Program-made: the position numbers and the translations under genes
Notes under the pieces: generated by a model
The model's input: only the letters and a program-made list of their open reading frames with translations
Database searches by the model: none
What the model was told of the DNA's origin: nothing
Assembly: GCA_949316235.1 (NCBI GenBank)
Contig: OX438747.1
Location: forward strand, 27,408,618-27,472,617
Length of the DNA: 64,000 nt
Origin: Oegoconia quadripuncta
Lineage: Eukaryota > Arthropoda > Insecta > Lepidoptera > Autostichidae
Direction of reading: 5' to 3'
Part shown: positions 1 to 10,510 of the stretch, in pieces
Position numbering within the stretch: position 1 is the stretch's first letter
Layout of the letters: the number at the start of each line of letters is the position of its first letter

Positions 1-223
1 AAAGCAATCACCGCCGCCCATGGACACCCGCAACACCAAAAGGGTCACAGATGCGTTGCCGGCCTTTAAGGAAGGTGTAGGCTCGTTTCTTGAAGGTTCC
101 AATGTCGTACTCGTTCGGGAATACCGCTGCAGGAAGTCCGTTCCACAGGGTGGTCGTACGTGGTAGGAAGTTTCTTGAGAAACGTACAGTGGTAGACTTC
201 CACTCATCCAGGTGATATGGAAC
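1..223 (-). mobile_element. L-a LINE 3' fragment, cut by window edge
   Basis: Read on the minus strand this encodes the C-terminal tail of a non-LTR retrotransposon (motifs [28 protein letters not shown]), as in the fuller copy at 59469-59850. It runs off the left edge. The copy ends near 223, where the match to 59700 stops. Confidence 0.7.
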
Positions 224-719
224 ATTTTAGATAAATAAATACAAAATACCAATTTCATACCTTTGAAAGTATCGGAAACTATCGATGAACTGTCGATTTA
301 TCGATGCATTTTTTACTGAGACACGTCCGGAGAATGGTTGGACACACCCACCCTAACACCGTCAAACATATATGTAACTAACTTGTTGAAAATATAGATT
401 TCCTAACCTTAATTAAAAATTAGGTATACATTTTAAAGGAAAAACGGTGAGGGCCACATACGTCACGGGAAAAGCATAGCTTTGGCTAATTTTGCATTTC
501 ATTGGCGACACTCCCCTTTGCCTGCCCGGGGTGACATTTTTTCTTTCTTTATAACGTTGATTATTTTTTAAATTAGTCCACAGTCGAAGGTGGCGACGGA
601 GTCACGTACGGCCCCGTGTAATTTCAGTAGGCACGCCGTCCAGAACTCTTACTGAGTGATGTTTGCCTGGTACACGCAGGATAGATTGGCATGTCACCAG
701 GGGGAAAGAGCATAAAAGT
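224..719. other. No gene seen
   Basis: AT-rich DNA with no convincing ORF, splice pair or match to another part of the window. A GC-richer patch at 575-640 is unexplained. Confidence 0.5.
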
Positions 720-721
720 TA

Positions 722-1331
722 GGTCTTTACCTATGAAATTGCCGTTCTGCAGTACTGGCCATTTCAAATCAAAATAATTTTTGTTTGGCTAAGAATTCTA
801 ATTTCAAATTAATTTTATTTTAAAAACATGGAATTCTTTATCCAAAAGTAGTCATTTCCTTATTGATTAGTGTTACATTTTCATCGCATTTCAATCTTTT
901 TTCGTCATCATGGATACGTTAAAAATTCGAGTAATTATGGAATATGAGTACCGTCGTGGCAGCAACGCGGCACAAGCGGCACGCAACATCAACGACGTTT
1001 ACGGAGCTAACACTACAAACCAACGCACCACCTGTTATTGGTTTGCTCGCTTCCGTTCTGGGAATTTAACCTCGCGGTCGTCCGAAGACTTTGGTCGACA
1101 ATGACGAATTAAAGGCGATTGTGGAAGCTGATGATACACAATCTACGGCTGAATTAGCAGCAGCTTTCGACGTTAGCGTCAAAACAATATTGGTCCATTT
1201 GCGTCAAATTGGCAAGGTTAAAAAGCTTGACAAATGGGTGCCCCACGAACTCAATGATCGCCAGCGCGAAGTACGCGTCGAGACGTCCCTTGCACTTGTA
1301 CTGCAGAACGGCAATTTCATAGGTAAAGACC
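722..1331 (+). mobile_element. Deleted mariner transposon
   Basis: Perfect 34-bp terminal inverted repeats at 722-755 and 1298-1331 (GGTCTTTACCTATGAAATTG inward) are flanked by the TA target duplication (720-721, 1332-1333). The interior keeps the 5' part of a transposase gene; the rest, including the catalytic domain, is missing, and the coding remnant runs almost straight into the right repeat. The outer 20 bp of the repeats match the MITEs at 32038, 36896, 40380 and 63493. Confidence 0.9.
910..1297 (+). pseudogene. Mariner transposase N-terminal relic
   Basis: A 910-1104 reading frame gives the first helix-turn-helix of a mariner transposase (RVIMEYEYRRGSNAAQAARN). A frameshift near 1085-1100 moves the match into a second frame with the second DNA-binding half (ELKAIVEADDTQSTAELAAA, then IGKVKKLDKWVPHEL). 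Known mariner transposases are about 340 aa with a DD34D catalytic domain; here nothing after about residue 125 remains, so it cannot catalyse transposition. The order and spacing of the two motifs argue for one ancestral gene. Confidence 0.85.
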
Positions 1332-1333
1332 TA

Positions 1334-1535
1334 ATATAATATTATATTCTAATAATATAAATGCGAAAGTTTGGATGTTGTTTTTGTTTATTGCGCAATT
1401 ACGGCGAAACGGATGAACGGATTTGGATGAAATTTGGAATATAGGTAGAATATACCCTGGATTAAGACATAGAAAAAGGGAAATCCCGCGGGATAAACAA
1501 ATTTCTGCGATAAAGTTAATCCACGCAGGCGAATC
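1334..1535 (+). mobile_element. Helitron-like fragment
   Basis: Shares ATAAATGCGAAAGTTTGGAT, CGGATGAACGGATTTGGAT and the GCGGGATAAACAAATTTCTG block with 37283-37483 and, inverted, with 21254-21480. The 3' end is replaced, so the CTAG terminus is missing here. It begins just after the mariner element. Confidence 0.45.
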
Positions 1536-1581
1536 ATTCTTATATTTTTAAAGGCATAAAGGCTGCATTTTCTTGTATTTA

Positions 1582-1770
1582 CCCTACTGCCCAAGAAAGG
1601 AGGGTAATGTTTTTTGAGTGTATGTGTGTATATATGTACTTATGTCCGTTCCTTTGGCGCTGCCTGTAGCCTAAACGGCTTGACCGATTTCGAAGTTGTC
1701 ATATTTATTAGCAATCATTACCGCTCTACACTTTTCCATACAAATTTAAACTGCATTATTTAACTCCGTC
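1582..1770 (+). mobile_element. Short element, family with GGAGGGTAATGTTTTT end
   Basis: Matches 17690-18010 and, inverted, 19430-19600 and 42120-42325. Shared parts are AAGGAGGGTAATGTTTTT and a block about taxa of the form CCTGTAG(C/T)CTAAACG. No coding content; probably a non-autonomous DNA transposon. Confidence 0.5.
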
Positions 1771-1994
1771 CAAATGAGTGTGCAAGACAACCGTCTAAAT
1801 ATGTCAAGTGATTCTGCTATTTACCTGAATTACAAAAAAACTGCTGAACCGATTATACTGAAATTACAATTGGACCAACTTGACGGTAGCCTCTTTAATT
1901 TACAATAAGATCCAAGCAAATCAGCCACCAAATCTCAGAGTTATAGGTGAACTTAAAATTAAAAATATATAAGCCGAACATAGAAATAGTTTGA

Positions 1995-2131
1995 AGTCTG
2001 TTAAAAATAGTATATAATATATATTCGAATCAATGTTTAGAGCAATTTTAATGTAGATTGATTAAGCTACATTAAAATTGTTCTAAACATTAATTCGATT
2101 CGAAACTGTTTTTAAATAAATATTTAAAAAC
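1995..2131. repeat. Nested long palindromes
   Basis: Arms 2032-2056 and 2067-2091 are 25-nt inverted repeats with one mismatch and a 10-nt loop; flanking TTCGAATC/GATTCGAA extends the stem. Immediately downstream, ACTGTTTTTAAAT at 2106 pairs with the run of TTTAAAAACAGT just after it. It may be a foldback-transposon remnant. Confidence 0.75.
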
Positions 2132-2174
2132 AGTAACAAATAAAGAGATGGAATTTAAATATAAACTAGAACAA

Positions 2175-2330
2175 ATGTAAAAAATTGGGGCCGTGAGGCA
2201 AGGTACCCAAAACGCTGGCGGCGTTTCCTCGTTGTATGCAGATACTTAAGCGTTGGGCGAGGAAACAACCAGCTCTCGGGTCACCAGTGACATCGACTAA
2301 GCGCTTTGAAATATCAAAGAAAAATTTAAG
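2175..2330 (-). mobile_element. L-f LINE 3' fragment
   Basis: Inverse of 8780-8935. The minus strand reads [22 protein letters not shown] with frameshifts, a recognisable end of a LINE polyprotein also seen at 7020 and 13300. Confidence 0.6.
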
Positions 2331-2449
2331 AGCGCCCGGCCCCCAAGGACCTAAAGTTTCGACTCCGAAAGCTAGGAAAATGTATTCGGAACCGATGTCT
2401 CTATATTCGAAATATATTTTTTCATATACTAGATGTAATAATAATTACG

Positions 2450-2545
2450 ACTAGTCCAGTAACGATAGAATTTTAACGTCCTATAATTTTAAAGGCCGTG
2501 ATTTTTTGCACATGGATAGTGTAGAATAAATCTGTGTTTTTAAAT
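2450..2545 (+). repeat. Short dispersed repeat
   Basis: CTAGTCCAGT and TCCTATAAT.TTAAAGGCC.TGATTTTTT recur at 13888-13990 and 41207-41290. Non-coding, class unknown. Confidence 0.5.
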
Positions 2546-2611
2546 GGATAGTGTAGAATAATTACCTTCAGTGTCCGATTCGGCGTCCGTGTTTTCACCT
2601 AGCCTCCACTG

Positions 2612-2805
2612 AACCTTGATGTAGTGGTTAAAAATTCTGACGGCTATACCAAAAGGTCGCGAGTTCGAATCCTGCTAGCGGCATATGTTTGTATGATGAA
2701 TACAGACAGTTATCAACCATCTGGTATCCATAATACAAGCCTAGTTGCTTACTGTGGAACTAGATGGCGCTGTGTGTATGTGCAAAAAAAAGTATTGTAT
2801 TATTT
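2612..2805 (+). mobile_element. SINE-B copy
   Basis: tRNA-like head with B-box GTTCGAATCC at about 2661, then the body ending in ACTAGATGGCGCTGTGTG. The middle is shorter than in the 19671 copy. Confidence 0.75.
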
Positions 2806-2938
2806 TCTTTTTCTTCGATAGGGTTTGTCGCAATTTAGGGTAAAATCATATGATGAAGTCCGGTGAAAGCACTGAAGTCGGTTCTTTTAACAATTCTTGG
2901 AAGTTTATTTCTGTTTTTCCTTTTGATATGGTTTAACG

Positions 2939-2996
2939 CAAAATAAAGGTCTAATTTCGAGATCTACGCAGACGAAATCACGGACGGAAAGCTAGT
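2939..2996 (+). mobile_element. Helitron-like 3' terminus
   Basis: Short stretch ending CGGACGGAAAGCTAGT, the same terminus as at 9688, 22092 and 37483. The rest of the element is absent or diverged. Confidence 0.4.
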
Positions 2997-3144
2997 CTGT
3001 AATACTTCATATACCTCTTTCCATCCTATATATTCCTAGTTGTAGCAGTTAGCGAATTGAATATACCAACTTCAAACACTTACCGTCGTTTATTTAGGCA
3101 AGACCTTTCATCTCATTCCAATTAAAAAAGAACAAGGAACTTAC

Positions 3145-3470
3145 CTGAGCAATTCCCCAATAAATCTCAAGAGCAATATCACCACGGAAGTATCTCGAAA
3201 TTGTTAATTTTTACACTCTGAATTTCACTTTACAGCCATATTGGTTCACCGGGGGTGAATCTCACTCGTACTCACTTAAACTGACACAACACTGATAATA
3301 TGTAATTGTCACTGGATATTCTGAAGTCCGTTGTGAAAGGGGACTCTGATATTTTATTCAGAATTCAACAGAAATGAAAGCCGAACGCGACGGTCGGCCT
3401 TGCTTGAAGCAAAGGGCTTACTACTAGAGAATACTGTGACGAAGTACTGAAGCGACCGCAGCGCTGACTC
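3145..3470 (-). other. Possible 5' exon of a minus-strand gene
   Basis: On the minus strand a GC-richer segment passes through CCAATATGGCTG (about 3240) and ends at TTGCTCAG|GTAAGTTCC, a strong donor with its exon boundary at 3145. No long ORF is present; an upstream MAVK-stop lies inside it. It could be a non-coding first exon of a gene whose body lies left of the window. No partner exon is visible, so this is weak. Confidence 0.25.
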
Positions 3471-3761
3471 GTAGTAATAAAGCGCTAGATTTTGTTAGAA
3501 ATCGCTGAATTTAGCAGCTACTTAAAAGTTTTAGCGATAAGCGCGATATTTTATTTTGTATCTTAGTTTTATTTCACTGATGATGTGATGATTAAATACA
3601 TTGTGTACAGATACGTAAAAAAAAAATTGTCATGAAGAGCGGCGTCTCCTACCACAGGCATCATTATGCTTAAAAGGAGTCTCCAGTTTACCTACCTGTA
3701 AGCAAATTTTTAAAAAGAAATAAAAACTTATTTTTATTTTTTTTTAAGCGCAAATTACCGG

Positions 3762-4129
3762 ATGAGTTTTTTAACCGTAAGGAAAAAAATATTAGGTAAG
3801 TGAAATAGAAGGTATTGGCATAGGCAGTAAATTTTTTTTTTTCAAAACTATCATCGAATTCAGCGTTCATTATGGCATTTGACGGTCGCCTTTGTAGCCT
3901 ATTGCACATAATTACATCATTATATTAAATAAATAAAGAAAACTTGGAGAAAATATGAGTTCCAAATAGATTCCACATGACAGGAATACTAAGTATCACG
4001 CCAGTTGCATATCAACCCAGAGGGGGCGCGTTCGTTTTTGAAAAAAAAAAATTAAACTACCTATGCCCATAACTTCTATGTCAGTTAACTAATATGCCCT
4101 ATCTTTTTCCTTGCGGTAAAAAAACTCAT
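3762..4129. mobile_element. Inverted-repeat MITE
   Basis: Ends ATGAGTTTTTTAACCGTAAG and, inverted, ATGAGTTTTTTTACCGCAAG form imperfect inverted repeats of about 70 bp that include GGCATAGGCAGT/GGCATAGGTAGT. A partial copy lies at 18660-18740. The short minus ORF across it is incidental. Confidence 0.65.
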
Positions 4130-4149
4130 TCCGTATATTTTTTTATAAA

Positions 4150-4200
4150 AAAAATCGGCCAAGTGCGTGTCGGGTTCCGTACTTGTCACAATATGCGGAC
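4150..4200. repeat. Dispersed TE motif
   Basis: AAAATCGGCCAAGTGCGTGT followed by CGGGTTCCGTAC resembles a motif abundant in lepidopteran transposons. Too short to classify. Confidence 0.3.
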
Positions 4201-4337
4201 TTAGAAGGTGAGTAAGAAGGCTCAAGGTCTCTTGATATATTTATTGATATATATTATCAAACTGTATAGTTTATTTTATGAATTGAAATAAAGAATAATT
4301 TGTAAAACAAGACAAAAAATGCCTAAATTTGTGTTTG

Positions 4338-4580
4338 ATTTTTTTTTTTACATGAGAGGGCGGCAAACGAGCATGCGGGTCACCTGATGGAAAGTAATCA
4401 CCGCCGCCCATGGACACCCGCAACACCAAAAGGGTCACAGATGCGTTGCCGGCCTTTGAGGAAGATGTAGGCTCGTTTCTTGAAGGTTCCAATGTCGTAC
4501 TCGTTCGGGAATACCGCTGCAGGAAGTCCGTTCCACAGGGTGGTCGTACGTGGTAAGAAGTTTCTTGAGAAACGTACAGT
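4338..4580 (-). mobile_element. L-a LINE 3' end
   Basis: Begins with a poly(T) run at 4338 (the element's A-tail) and encodes the same C-terminal tail as 59469-59850. It is 5'-truncated at 4580. Confidence 0.75.
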
Positions 4581-5150
4581 GATTCAAGAAATAACAAACT
4601 TTTGTGTTTGATTCAAGATTGCTTTCGTTTATTTTTCTTTTATGGCATGCCAGTAACAACAGTTTTCTGTTGTAGGTTAAAAATACAACCCTCCAGCGAC
4701 TACAGCAAAAAGCGTTCCCCGAAAATAAGCTGAATGCAGCTTCCAAACGCTTAATTACATGTACCACGGAAAAGCTCTGCGCGCGCCTATTCGATTTTCC
4801 ACGAAAACCTGAGCGAGACAGCACGTAGGAAAGGGACGGGCGACCGCAGAAAAATTAAGTTTTTTCGCTGTTTATTTTTATTTAATTTATTACGGTTTAG
4901 GTTAGGGTGAAAATTACTTTTTATAATTTTCGCTTCCTTTTTTTTTGGCTTCATTTCAAAATGGTCGATTGGATGTATTTGGAGCGGTTTACGGAGATTG
5001 AATAATGTTTTATTTTAAGGTGGGGTTCCTATGAGAAGCTTCTATCTCTTACCGTGGGAATGTAAGAGATGAAGACACAATATAAAAAGTATCTTTTGGA
5101 ACTACAAAAAGATTTAATATAATACTTCGATGGCCGAATATTTTATGGTC
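4581..5150. other. No confirmed gene
   Basis: The minus strand at 4680-4800 is open and reads RLEAAFSLFSGNAFCCSRWR, but no splice partner was found and I do not recognise it. The rest is AT-rich. Confidence 0.4.
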
Positions 5151-5164
5151 ATTATATTTGATAT

Positions 5165-5495
5165 TGGTATCATCATCTCAGCCCGTCAACATTCCACTGC
5201 AGGGATATAGGCCTTCACTCGTATATGAGGGAGTATGGGCCATAGTCCACCACGCTGGCCCAATGCGGGTTGGGGACTTCACATGCCTTAGAATTTTTAT
5301 TTCTCAGGCATGCAGGTTTCCTCACGATGTTTCCCTTCACCGATTAAGAGCAGTCAGATAAATGTGCACAAGTAATTAAATTAAATTTAAAAACTCATTG
5401 GTACATGGCCTGCCTGGGAATCGAACCCGGACCTCCCAAATTGGGAGACCGCATCTTATCTTGTCACTTTCACACACTGCACTCCTATTCTTAGC
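5165..5495 (-). mobile_element. SINE-D copy
   Basis: Inverse of 17087-17380: tail near 5190 (CCACTGCAGGGATATAGGCC), head with GGGAATCGAACCCGGACCTC at 5416-5435. The tail block is typical of RTE-type LINE 3' ends, which such SINEs borrow. Confidence 0.75.
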
Positions 5496-5529
5496 TACAG
5501 TACAATGAGACAATACTTTCCTGCTACAT

Positions 5530-5735
5530 AACAATACAATACAATGCAATGCAATGCAATGCAATACGATACGATACGATACGATACGATACGGTACGAT
5601 ACGATACGATACGATACGATACGATACGATACGACACGACACGACACGACACGACACGACACGACACGACACGATACGATACGATACGATACAATACGAT
5701 GCAATACGATACAATACGATACAATACAATACTAA
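5530..5735. repeat. Pentanucleotide tandem array
   Basis: About 40 units of 5 bp. Outer blocks are ACGAT-type, the central block (about 5632-5672) is ACGAC-type, and the edges decay to ACAAT and GCAAT. All long ORFs here on both strands are repeat artefacts. Confidence 0.95.
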
Positions 5736-5850
5736 AACTCTTTATTGCGCAAAATGATTTACAATAATTTTTGATGATAACCATAGAACACAGTTAGGCG
5801 GTCTTATCACTAAAGCGATCTCTTCCAGGCAGTCATGGGACATTTGTAGG
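5736..5850 (-). mobile_element. L-d LINE 3' end
   Basis: TTTATTGCGCAA then GGCGGTCTTATCACTAAAGC and GATCTCTTCCAGGCA match the L-d tails at 18071 and 22683. The pentanucleotide array abuts its A-rich tail and may have grown from it. Confidence 0.6.
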
Positions 5851-5902
5851 TAGAAAAACAGGTAGGGTGCACGAGTGCACGATAACAAGCACATATTATT
5901 AT

Positions 5903-6010
5903 AATATATGATAGATAGATAGATGGATAGATAAATAAAGCGTTTATTTGTTACTCCAGTCACACATACGTTAAGTTTTACAATATTTTTATAAAACTTT
6001 TAATGTAGGT
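5903..6010 (-). mobile_element. L-i LINE 3' end
   Basis: ATAGATAGATAGATGGATAG tail followed by AAAGCGTTTATTTGTTACTC, matching 52047-52130. Confidence 0.5.
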
Positions 6011-6048
6011 ATAACTACAGAATATGTCTATTAATAACTTATAAGTAA

Positions 6049-6374
6049 TTTTTTTTTATGCACAACGAGTTGGTACTTGACCTCAATCACACCTGATGTT
6101 AAGTGAGGATGAGGTCGAAGGTGGAAGCGTACTGACCCGGAAACCCCAACACATTTGAGGGACTGGCTATCTTATCTCTGACAACCGGAACACAACTATG
6201 CTATTAACATTGCTGCTTGGCGGCAGATTTAGATAAGATGGTGGTAGCTAGCTAGCATTTAAAATGCCCTACCACCAACCAAACCGAGTACTTAAACATG
6301 TACCCCGCTGGGGATCGAACCCGCGACCTCCGAATCGTAAACCTAATGTTGTTTACATTGAGCCACGGAGGCGG
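6049..6374 (-). mobile_element. SINE-A copy, near full length
   Basis: Poly(T) at 6049, body, then a tRNA-like head at about 6300-6374 with B-box (inverse of GGTTCGATCCCC) and A-box (inverse of GTGGCTCAATG). Reference copy for the minus orientation. Confidence 0.85.
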
Positions 6375-7019
6375 TTAAATTTAAATAAATAAATTTAAAT
6401 TAGGATCATTTGTCTTTTAATTTTGTGAACAGATATAGGTAACAATCAAAATTTTTAAGTGGACGTCATGTGGCTGATGAGATAATAAAAATATATCTTA
6501 TAGTAAAAATACGCCGACCAACTCGCTTCCGTGAGGGCGTAGTACCCAGTACTGACGCCCTTGCCCCGCTGAATGCATAAGATCAGCTGCTGAGCAAAGT
6601 AGCACCAGCACTCAAGTCTCCGGACGCGAGGATGTTTCCCAAAATTAAGTTCTTCAAATAAATGTCGCTACAGGTAAATATTTGTTTAATCAATTTTAAA
6701 ATTTATTAATCCTCGATGAAAATTTCTTTGAAAATTCTTACAGAGGTTCTAATTCTCCAATGCAATAAAATGCACAGTTGTAATTTTAATCACATAGTCT
6801 AGGTTTTATTACAGCAAGCTTTCTTAGAAGCTGTTTTCATTCTATCACTGACATTTACTCCATCCATGTGCAATAAATCACGGCCTATAAGATTATAAGA
6901 AGTTAAAAGTGAATCCTTACTGGACTATTAATCTTAAATGTAAAAAGTAAATAGCTTGGATATACTGACTGACATATAAATGCAATAAGGCCTTTTATTA
7001 TTTCCAGTAAATTTAAATT
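6375..7019. other. No gene seen
   Basis: AT-rich; 6455-6490 resembles the RTE-type tail at 11690-11730. Nothing else recognised. Confidence 0.4.
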
Positions 7020-7260
7020 GTCAATTTTCTGAGCGTCTGGTTGATGCATCCCACGATCGGAGGGCTGGGCAATACTTTGGTCAGAGAATCACCCTCGCTA
7101 TACAGCGAGGCAATGCGGCCAGCCTTCTGGGTACCATTCCACCAACCTGAGACTTGGGGCTAGTTTTTATTTGTGATTTTTTTTTTATAATAAATTGTAT
7201 TATATTATAATAAGTTGTTTATAAATATTGTACAAATATTACATTAAAAAAAAAATCAAT
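7020..7260 (+). mobile_element. L-f LINE 3' end
   Basis: Carries the AATGCGGCCAGCCTTCTGGG block ([14 protein letters not shown] when translated) followed by an AT-rich 3' UTR and A-run at 7247. Confidence 0.55.
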
Positions 7261-7299
7261 TTAATCAATTGACATTCAACAAATGATATCATGTATTTT

Positions 7300-7585
7300 A
7301 CTTACATGTAATCATCCCTGGACATAACCAGATCGTTCGCATGGCCTATTTTACTATTAATAATGAAATATAAAACCTTTTTGTACTTAATATAAAAACC
7401 TTTATGTAAAATCAAAGCCTGATTTTAAAAGAGCAACCCTTCGTGTTTCTTGCTTATTCTTCTCAGGGGAAAGTTGCATTTTGAACAAGCAGTAGCTTAA
7501 AAAATGTAAAATTGACTATTTTAAGTGTACTCTGTTTACTTACAAAATAAAGCATTTTTGACTTTGACTCTGACATTACGTTGAA
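7300..7585 (+). mobile_element. L-c LINE 3' end
   Basis: Ends with ACAAAATAAAGCATTTTTGA and repeats of TTTGAC, the L-c signature. It contains GAGCAACCCTTCGTGTTTCT and TTCTCAGGGGAAAGTTGC, shared with 10104-10480 inverted. Confidence 0.65.
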
Positions 7586-7849
7586 ATAAAGCTTGAAGTT
7601 TGATTTATGCTTTGGGATATCCCTGATCACCACATTTGGGATAAAGGTATGTAATGTTAAGTTTAATTAAATTTGAAATCGTTTGAAATTAAAAAAAAAC
7701 AAAATAGTGTTTCTTTTAGCTGACTGCAAAGATATGTTTTTGCAAAATTCACTTACTTAAGTCCCTCTAAATTAAAGCAAAGATATTTTACACAATTTTA
7801 TTCAGATGTTACTACTGTAAATATAGATCGAGTATACATACATACATAT

Positions 7850-8187
7850 ACAGTCTGTTTGTAATGTCTATAAAAATATATAATAAATTGCCTGACCTAT
7901 TAAAAAATGAAACCAATGACAATTCTTTTATTAAAAAATTCAAGCAATTTTTAATTATAAAATGTTATTATACAATTGACGAATATTTAAATGATAAACT
8001 AATTATGAATTAATGTTTTAATATAAAAAAGGTAATTTAATATAAATATGTTATAAAGCTCCGTAAAAATCGTCCTCCTCTCTCCAAATTGTTGTGCCCG
8101 ACAGGGTCCATAATGAACCATTGTTTTTTTTAATGACCACCTGTACACACATTATGGCATGCAATAAAGAATTGAATTGAATTGATA
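7850..8187 (+). mobile_element. L-g LINE 3' end
   Basis: Frame from 7870 reads IYNKLPDLLKNE ... FIKKFKQFLIIKCYYTIDEY and stops near 8013. This is the usual C-terminal tail of a LINE reverse transcriptase protein. It is followed by CAATAAAG and an ATTGA-repeat tail at 8163-8187. Confidence 0.65.
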
Positions 8188-8189
8188 TA

Positions 8190-8530
8190 CATTAAGTCAC
8201 GCCTGTTTCCCGTAGCGGTAGGCAGAGACCACCGACTTCCACTTGCTACGATCCTGACACACCTCTTTTGCTTCATTCATTCTATAAAGTTCATACATGA
8301 TTGTCGATTTAAGGTACTCTTGACTTAGTCTTTCTTTAAGACTTCCCCGATTTGATCATGGTATTCGCCGTGGTCTTCCCCTACCAACACTACCATCCAT
8401 ATTCGTATATCTCTTTCGACAGTGTTCTATCATTCATCCTCTCCACAGGTAAAAGCTATCCTCAATGGTTACTGTTGAATTTACTTCAGGATTTAATGGG
8501 CTTAAGTAAGACCATATTAGTTTCAATCCG
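8190..8530 (-). mobile_element. RTE-type LINE fragment
   Basis: ACATTAAGTCACGCCTGTTT and AGAGACCACCGACTTCCACT, reversed, are typical of lepidopteran RTE-like LINE coding/3' sequence. Decayed, with no intact ORF. Confidence 0.45.
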
Positions 8531-8779
8531 TAATGAGAATTCTGAAGCTGCCTCACTCCAATCTTGAGTTGATCCGCGCTAATTGAATCAAATATAGCTG
8601 TGCAGTTAGCTCAGTGTAATAACCGTGAAACTGGGATCTAGGCTTATGCAATACACAGGAGAGGGGAGTAAAAGAGGAGATACCTGCTATTATAGAAATG
8701 TACAGAAATCATCCAAAATATTGTCACAACATTCCAAATGATATACTTGACATATGTATTAAATTTTTCTTTAATATTT

Positions 8780-8935
8780 CAAAGCGCTTAGTCGATGTCA
8801 CTGGTGACCCGAGAGCTGGTTGTTTCCTCCCTCGACGCCTAAGTATCTGCATACAACGAGGAAACGCTGCCAGCGTTTTGGGCACCTTGCCTCGCGACCC
8901 CAATTTTTTACATTTGTTCTAGGTTATTCCAACTC
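8780..8935 (+). mobile_element. L-f LINE 3' end
   Basis: Translates as DPRAGCFLPRRLSICIQRGN then AASVLGTLP before a stop at 8922. Best-preserved L-f copy in the window. Confidence 0.65.
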
Positions 8936-9076
8936 TTTATTTGTTTTTAAATAAGTAAATAAATTATTTCAATATTATTATACTTTTATAAATAAGAAAA
9001 AATAAACTTATCTAATCTATCTTCTAACTAGTATTTGGATGTTTGTTTATTTGTTCGTTGCTTAATCACTATATAT

Positions 9077-9548
9077 GGTTTAACAAAATTAACCCGACAA
9101 ACGTTGCCCAGTATATGTATAGGATGTATCTATTATGAAAAAAAAAACATTAAAATTTAGAAATGTTAATGGCCGCGCGCTCTAAGTACTTTGCCATAAC
9201 AAACAAACACGTGCCGCGGTATCTTTGAAGCCGCCTCTGGCGACCACTCGCCGCTCGCCGCCGGCGCTTGGCCCGGCGCCGCCGCCGCGACGCGCTGTGA
9301 TTGGTTGCGCTCTGTACCCTGCCACCCCCATTGGCGTCTTCCATTAGAACGTTGCCTTTTTTTCTCATTAATAAAATAAGGTACAATCGAAATGAAGTAA
9401 GTCTGTTAATATGTATTTTCATTTGCACTTACATTTAATTTTTTTACTCGGAAACAAAACTTTTTAGGCTAGTCGTTTTAATGAATACATTATTTTATTG
9501 TCATGTACGTGCAATTGCCAAAGTTTATCGGGTTAATTTTGTTAGACC
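9077..9548. mobile_element. TA-flanked inverted-repeat MITE
   Basis: Left GGTTTAACAAAATTAACCCG and right end (inverse GGTCTAACAAAATTAACCCG) are imperfect terminal inverted repeats in a TATA-rich target. A second copy spans 59086-59993. A GC-rich block at 9228-9305 is absent from that copy. Confidence 0.75.
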
Positions 9549-9585
9549 CTATATACATATAGCTATACCATACCCTGGATTAAAA

Positions 9586-9688
9586 CATAGTAATTCCGAT
9601 AAAGTGAGTTCCCGTGGGATAAACAAATAAAACTTATCCGGGATAAAATTATTCCGCGAAGGCGAAGCCGCGGACGGAAAGCTAGAAG
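9586..9688 (+). mobile_element. Helitron-like 3' end
   Basis: CCCTGGATTAAAACATAG, a GGGATAAACAAATAAAAC block, then GCCGCGGACGGAAAGCTAG. Confidence 0.45.
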
Positions 9689-10103
9689 CTCCATGGTTCC
9701 ACGTTAATCGTAGCTCCTTCTACGGATGACGTAGCATTAGCTACGACAGCCTGTGCGACGTTACTCGTAGGTCCTTCTACGTATGACGTAGCACTAGTAC
9801 TATTAGATTATGGTTCATACCCTCTTTTAGCGTCAGACGGTAGTATCCTAGCAGCGGAGACGTAATGTTGATGAGACATGCTGTACTTAAAAAAAGGGTT
9901 ATTATAAAATTAGTGACTACCTGAATGACAAACACGCTTGGTGTACTTCGTCGACCAGCTCCCCAAAATTATAAAATTGTATTAGCTATTATAGGTACTT
10001 TATTAAAAAAAAAGGACAACAATGATCCTGTCGATTTCTTGCGCCGTTTTTTTCCCACAGATGATTTCCCTTTCCGCAGCGGTAGTAGCTTGGACATACC
10101 GAC

Positions 10104-10510
10104 TGACAAAAATCAAAATCAAAATCAAAAAATGCTTTATTTTGTAGGTACACAGGGTATACTTAAAATAGTCAGATTTTACATTTTTAAAGCTACCGCT
10201 TGTTCAAAAGGCAATTTTCCCCTGAGAAGAACAAGCAAGAAACTCGAGAGGTCGCTCTTTTAAAAAAAGGTTTTTATATTACAAAATTATTATTTTATAT
10301 TATAATATTTCATTATTAATTGTGAAATAGCCTGGTTATGCGAACGGGCTGGTTATGTCCATGATTGTTTATCATCTATTAAATAATCTGATATTTTATA
10401 ATATGCTTTCTTAATAAGACAGATAAATGCAATAAACCTTTTTTATTTCCAGTAGATTTAAATTGACATTCAACAAATGATATAATGTAAAACGTTGAAA
10501 TAAATGCTTG
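10104..10510 (-). mobile_element. L-c LINE 3' end
   Basis: Tail of AAAATC repeats at 10110-10128, then AATGCTTTATTTTGTAGGTA, the inverse of the L-c terminus. The 9925-10263 ORF runs through it and is incidental. Confidence 0.65.

Noticed and set aside
5376..5784. Overlapping ORFs of 63-117 codons on both strands
   Set aside because: Produced by the 5-bp tandem array being open in all frames.
9925..10263. 112-codon plus ORF
   Set aside because: Runs into the L-c LINE tail; the first part has no recognisable domain.
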